The notes beneath the pieces are model-generated. The model was not told the origin of the DNA, searched no databases, and saw only the letters and a list, made by a program, of their open reading frames with translations. Positions 13,594-16,394 of a stretch of 16,394 bases of DNA are shown piece by piece. Each line of letters starts with the position of its first letter. Position 1 is the first letter of the stretch. Source of the stretch: an uncultured Lachnospiraceae bacterium (GTDB lineage: Bacteria > Bacillota > Clostridia > Lachnospirales > Lachnospiraceae); contig CAKRPS010000048.1 in the NCBI GenBank assembly GCA_934385475.1, positions 1 through 16,394 on the forward strand, given 5' to 3'. A program made the translations under genes and the position numbers.

Positions 13594-14430
13594 ATGGATC
13601 AGATCAGGATAGAGGAACTTCAGGTGTTTGCACACCACGGAGTGTATCCGGAAGAGAATGAAAAGGGACAGAACTTTTATGTGAATGCGGATTTGTATAC
13701 GGATACCAGAGAGGCCGGTGTGATGGATGACCTGGAACTGTCTACCAACTATGGAGAGGTATGTCGTTTTATTCATCGCTTTCTCACGGAGAATACCTAT
13801 AAGCTGATCGAGACGGCTGCAGAACGGACAGCAGAGGCAGTGCTGCTGGAATTTCCGAGAATCAAAGGTCTGACGCTGGAGATCCGGAAACCGGAAGCAC
13901 CGATTCCGCTTCCTTTTGCTTCCGTTTCCGTGAAGATCACACGGGGCTGGAAAAGAGCTTATCTGGCCTGTGGTTCCAATATGGGAGACCGGGAGAGTTA
14001 TCTGAACAAGGCGGTACAGGAGCTTGAGGAAGACAATAAATGCAGGGTGGTAAAGGTTTCCGACTGGATGGATACCACTCCATATGGCGGTGTGGAGCAG
14101 GATAATTTTCTCAACGGTGCCATTGCGATAGATACCCTGTATACGCCGGAGGAACTGTTGGAATTTCTGCATGAGGTAGAGAAGAAGAATGACAGGGAAA
14201 GAATTGTGCACTGGGGGCCGAGGACGTTAGATCTGGATATTCTTTTATATGAGGGCTGCGTGTTACATACGGAGAAGCTGACGATTCCCCATATTGATAT
14301 GCACAACAGGGATTTCGTGTTGAAGCCATTACGGCAGATCGCTCCCTATGAGATGCACCCGGTATTGGGGAAAAGCGTAGTACAGCTGTATGAGGAAGTG
14401 AAGAGAAACGGAGAAAAGCACACTGTGTAG
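13594..14430 (+). CDS. folBK: Fused dihydroneopterin aldolase / HPPK
   Basis: 278 residues from the ATG at 13594, with GGTGGGAAG just upstream; the in-frame TTG at 13579 would place the start before that site. Residues 1-118 are FolB: IRIEELQVFAHHGVYPEENEKGQ with Glu21 as the likely active-site glutamate, and IRKPEAPIP with Lys99. Residues 121-278 are FolK: AYLACGSNMGDRESYL (122-137), TTPYGGVEQDNFLN (161-174), HWGPRTLDLDILL (206-218) and IPHIDMHNRDFVLKPL (231-246). The two domains convert dihydroneopterin to hydroxymethyl-dihydropterin and then pyrophosphorylate it for FolP, encoded just upstream. Fusion of these steps is known in other bacteria. The last four codons lie inside the terminator hairpin. 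Confidence 0.96.
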   Translation: MDQIRIEELQVFAHHGVYPEENEKGQNFYVNADLYTDTREAGVMDDLELSTNYGEVCRFIHRFLTENTYKLIETAAERTAEAVLLEFPRIKGLTLEIRKPEAPIPLPFASVSVKITRGWKRAYLACGSNMGDRESYLNKAVQELEEDNKCRVVKVSDWMDTTPYGGVEQDNFLNGAIAIDTLYTPEELLEFLHEVEKKNDRERIVHWGPRTLDLDILLYEGCVLHTEKLTIPHIDMHNRDFVLKPLRQIAPYEMHPVLGKSVVQLYEEVKRNGEKHTV

Positions 14431-14445
14431 GCAGTGTGCTTTTCT
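14412..14445. terminator. Perfect 14-bp terminator overlapping the folBK stop
   Basis: AGAAAAGCACACTG (14412-14425) and CAGTGTGCTTTTCT (14432-14445) pair without mismatch around a 6-nt loop that contains most of the folBK stop codon. The A-rich/T-rich outer part makes it usable from both strands, and it would also end the converging gene at 14479-15513. The stem is built partly from coding sequence. Confidence 0.85.
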
Positions 14446-14478
14446 GTGTGATGGGAAATGTCTGCCGGAGCAGGTTCC

Positions 14479-15513
14479 CTATTCGATATTTCCGACAGCG
14501 GCCTGCATGGCTGCGTCAAAGGTTGTCACATTGATATCGCCGAAGGTACTTGTCTTGTAAACCGGCGTGTTCTCCTGAAAAGCGTTGAAATAGACGTAGT
14601 TGGAGGTAATATTGATGTTCTCAAAGACACCTTCCTTGACGAGTTCAGGGTTGGTGCCGTCAAGCTGCATCCGCTTGAGTGCCGGTGTGGTCTCTGAACT
14701 TACCTGATAGTAGATCATGTCTCCATAAACATTGAAGAAATCCAGTCTCTCATCGGTGAGAACTTCAATGACATTGTCGGTGAAGGAGTAGCGGCAAAGC
14801 CTGTAATTATTGTCGATGTCCATATAATAAACGTAACCGTCCTGATAAACCGGATTCCAGACATTGGCTTCCCACAGAACAGAAGAAGTATCGTCCGCTG
14901 TGTTCAAAACGTGCAGATAATGGTCATCAACGGAACCTGTGTAATAAATCTGCCCATTGACAAAGCAGTTCGGATTGATGATCTCATCGGCAATGCTCTG
15001 GGCATCCTTTCTGTCGATACGGATTTTGGCAAGAGAAGGGCCTTTGTCATTGTCGTATTTCTCATAGTAGATATAATTGCCGCAAAGCTGCATCGTCACA
15101 AGATGGGAACGGTCAAGGCACACTGTTTTCTTACCCTTCAGGTTACAGCGGTAGATGCCGTAGGTGTTGAAAAGATAACCGACACCGGAGCCGTTTGCCT
15201 TGGTTGTCATGGAATAATACAGATAGTTTCCGGCAGCGTTGATAGAAGAAACGGCATTGTCTCCCAGCTTTACCAGATCTGTCTCATCCGGGTTCATGGA
15301 GTAGAGAGCACCGTTATCGTAGGCGTTGGCAAAGTAGACACGGTCACCCGATTCGCAGAACAGACCGCCGTTATTCAGGTTTCCGGCTGTATTTCCTGTG
15401 GTGAAGGCGTCGTTCATGGTGATCCGGCCACCGAAGATCACAAAGAGTGCAAGACCTATAATAAGAACGCCTGTTATCGAAAGCAATAAGATGTTTTTCT
15501 GTTTTCCCGTCAT
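14479..15513 (-). CDS. Membrane-anchored DUF5050-like beta-propeller protein
   Basis: 344 residues from the ATG at 15513, chosen because GGGGAA precedes it; an in-frame ATG at 15564 lacks a site. Residues 8-28 are one hydrophobic helix with basic residues before it, so the rest should lie outside the membrane. The exterior part carries seven spaced aromatic beta-strand motifs: GDRVYF (56), GNYLYY (95), GNYIYY (145), GQIYYT (187), DGYVYY (225), GDMIYY (264) and SNYVYF (304), mostly 38-50 residues apart, suggesting a seven-bladed propeller of the DUF5050 kind. Function unknown; surface sensing or binding is a guess. A possible promoter on the - strand (TTTACA, 18 bp, TATAGA) lies just upstream. 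It is divergent from the pheA-type gene. Confidence 0.8.
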   Translation of the reverse strand: MTGKQKNILLLSITGVLIIGLALFVIFGGRITMNDAFTTGNTAGNLNNGGLFCESGDRVYFANAYDNGALYSMNPDETDLVKLGDNAVSSINAAGNYLYYSMTTKANGSGVGYLFNTYGIYRCNLKGKKTVCLDRSHLVTMQLCGNYIYYEKYDNDKGPSLAKIRIDRKDAQSIADEIINPNCFVNGQIYYTGSVDDHYLHVLNTADDTSSVLWEANVWNPVYQDGYVYYMDIDNNYRLCRYSFTDNVIEVLTDERLDFFNVYGDMIYYQVSSETTPALKRMQLDGTNPELVKEGVFENINITSNYVYFNAFQENTPVYKTSTFGDINVTTFDAAMQAAVGNIE

Positions 15514-15594
15514 TACGATTTCCCCGTTTCTATAAAGTCTATGTAAATGCTTTGTAAAATACATGCAACATCCTTATTATATCCGCAAAGCTTC

Positions 15595-15623
15595 TTGCTA
15601 TCAAGGGGGATTTGGTATACACT
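15595..15623 (+). promoter_or_regulatory. Possible promoter of the chorismate mutase gene
   Basis: TTGCTA (15595-15600), a 17-bp spacer and TACACT (15618-15623) give four of six matches at each box. The leader would be about 65 nt. I see no T-box antiterminator sequence or leader peptide rich in Phe in the 180-bp gap. Confidence 0.4.
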
Positions 15624-15693
15624 GTTTTTAGCGCGGCGGCGGGAAAAACGAGCTGTCGGACGGCATAAATACGACGTGGAAATGAGGGAAAAA

Positions 15694-16394
15694 ATGGATT
15701 TAACACAATTACGGGAGAAGCTGGATATTATTGATGAACAGATCGTGGAACTCTATGAGAACCGGATGGATATCTGCTCTCAGGTGGCTGACTATAAAAT
15801 AGAGACCGGTAAAAAGGTATTTGATAAGACCCGGGAGGAAGAGAAGCTCCGCAGGGTGAAAGCACTGACACACAATGAATTCAATGCACTCGGGGTACAG
15901 GAACTGTTTGAACAGATCATGTCGATGAGCCGTAAGCTTCAGTACTGTAAGCTGACAGAAAAAAACGGAGGAGGAAAGCTTCCGTTTATCGAGGTTGACA
16001 CACTGGATATGGACAAGGCCAGGGTCGTTTTCCAGGGGGCAGAGGGAGCTTATTCCCAGATGGCCATGTTACAGTATTTCGGAGATCAGGTTGATTGCTT
16101 CCATGTGGATTCCTTCCGGGATGCCATGTGTGCGATCGAGGAGGGAAGCGCTGATTTTGCGGTTCTTCCGATCGAAAATTCGACGGCCGGGATTGTCAAT
16201 GAAATCTATGACCTGCTCGTGGAATTTGAAAATTACATAGTTGGGGAACAGATTATAAAGATCGAGCATTGTCTGCTGGGGCTGCCGGGGACGGATTTTG
16301 AACAGATCAGGACCGTATATTCCCATCCGCAGTCGCTGATGCAGAGTGCAAAGTTTCTGGAAAATCACAGCTGGCAGTTAATCAGCATGCAGAA
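15694..16394 (+). CDS. pheA: Chorismate mutase / prephenate dehydratase (5' part)
   Basis: The reading frame is open from 15694 to the window edge (233 full codons), so the gene is partial by truncation of the window. GAGGG directly before the ATG at 15694 favours it over the in-frame ATG at 15682. Residues 1-90 are an AroQ-type chorismate mutase: MDLTQLREKLDIIDEQIVELYENR, then VADYKIETGKKVFDKTREEEKL. From about residue 110 the prephenate dehydratase domain begins: VVFQGAEGAYSQMA, VLPIENSTAGIVNEIYDLL and, near the edge, YSHPQSLMQ. It converts chorismate through prephenate to phenylpyruvate for phenylalanine synthesis. The regulatory ACT domain, expected next, is outside the window. Confidence 0.95.
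   Translation, partial: MDLTQLREKLDIIDEQIVELYENRMDICSQVADYKIETGKKVFDKTREEEKLRRVKALTHNEFNALGVQELFEQIMSMSRKLQYCKLTEKNGGGKLPFIEVDTLDMDKARVVFQGAEGAYSQMAMLQYFGDQVDCFHVDSFRDAMCAIEEGSADFAVLPIENSTAGIVNEIYDLLVEFENYIVGEQIIKIEHCLLGLPGTDFEQIRTVYSHPQSLMQSAKFLENHSWQLISMQ

Noticed and set aside
13522..14211. 229-residue open frame on - opposite folBK
   Set aside because: Antisense shadow of a gene with complete FolB and FolK motifs, no start signals.
15514..15693. T-box or Phe-leader attenuator before the chorismate mutase gene
   Set aside because: No T-box core sequence, hairpin with T-run or Phe-rich short frame was seen in the gap.
1..16394. Mobile element, prophage, CRISPR or defence system
   Set aside because: No transposase, integrase, terminal repeats, spacer array or defence-type domain was found; every substantial reading frame fits a chromosomal housekeeping or sugar-utilisation role or is a shadow frame.

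Overview
This window looks like a chromosomal segment from an anaerobic Firmicute of the Lachnospiraceae (Clostridium cluster XIVa) type. The basis is gene content and style: strong AAGGAGG-type ribosome binding sites, a PyrB/PyrI pair, a fused FolB-FolK, a fused chorismate mutase/prephenate dehydratase, an AraC-linked sugar ABC transporter with a GH3 enzyme and no local ATPase, and a DUF5050-like anchored protein. The genus cannot be fixed from the sequence alone. I see no insertion sequence, integrase, phage gene, CRISPR array, tRNA or rRNA.

Layout. (1) 1-1396: a long imperfect hairpin, then yqeY and a NodB-type polysaccharide deacetylase without a signal peptide, both on +. (2) 1398-8114: a carbohydrate-utilisation module. 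An AraC-family regulator (-) is divergent from a lipoprotein solute-binding protein, two MalF/MalG-type permeases and a cytoplasmic GH3 enzyme of the beta-xylosidase type (all +). The divergent intergenic region is very AT-rich. It holds ATTGC motifs repeated about every 21 bp just upstream of a perfect TATAAT. A hairpin lies between the binding-protein gene and the permeases, another lies before the GH3 gene, and a terminator closes the module. (3) 8149-10309: pyrB-pyrI (-) and, upstream of them, a nitroreductase (-) with its own clear promoter and terminator. (4) 10343-11317: a small bacterial PH-domain protein (+) convergent with a small membrane protein of the CmpB/'ABC transporter type IV' kind (-). 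(5) 11407-14445: a folate operon folC-folP-folBK (+) that ends in a perfect 14-bp hairpin overlapping the last codons of folBK. (6) 14479-15513: a membrane-anchored protein with about seven repeats resembling beta-propeller blades (-). (7) 15694 to the window end: the 5' part of a bifunctional chorismate mutase/prephenate dehydratase (+), cut by the window edge.

How they work together. The regulator, binding protein, permeases and GH3 enzyme form a probable xylo-oligosaccharide (or related oligosaccharide) uptake-and-cleavage unit. The adjacent cytosolic deacetylase may remove acetyl groups from imported oligomers, which is inference. The energising ATPase must come from elsewhere, as is usual for this transporter family in Firmicutes. 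PyrB and PyrI form allosteric aspartate transcarbamoylase for pyrimidine synthesis. FolB, FolK, FolP and FolC carry dihydroneopterin to (poly)glutamylated folate, while FolE and the pABA enzymes are not here. Most of the window is ordinary metabolic chromosome and I do not see a clearly new system. The items most worth checking are the phased regulator-site array, the cytosolic deacetylase beside the GH3 locus, the altered sulfonamide-site proline in FolP, and RNA structures at the yqeY, pyrB-pyrI and folBK boundaries.
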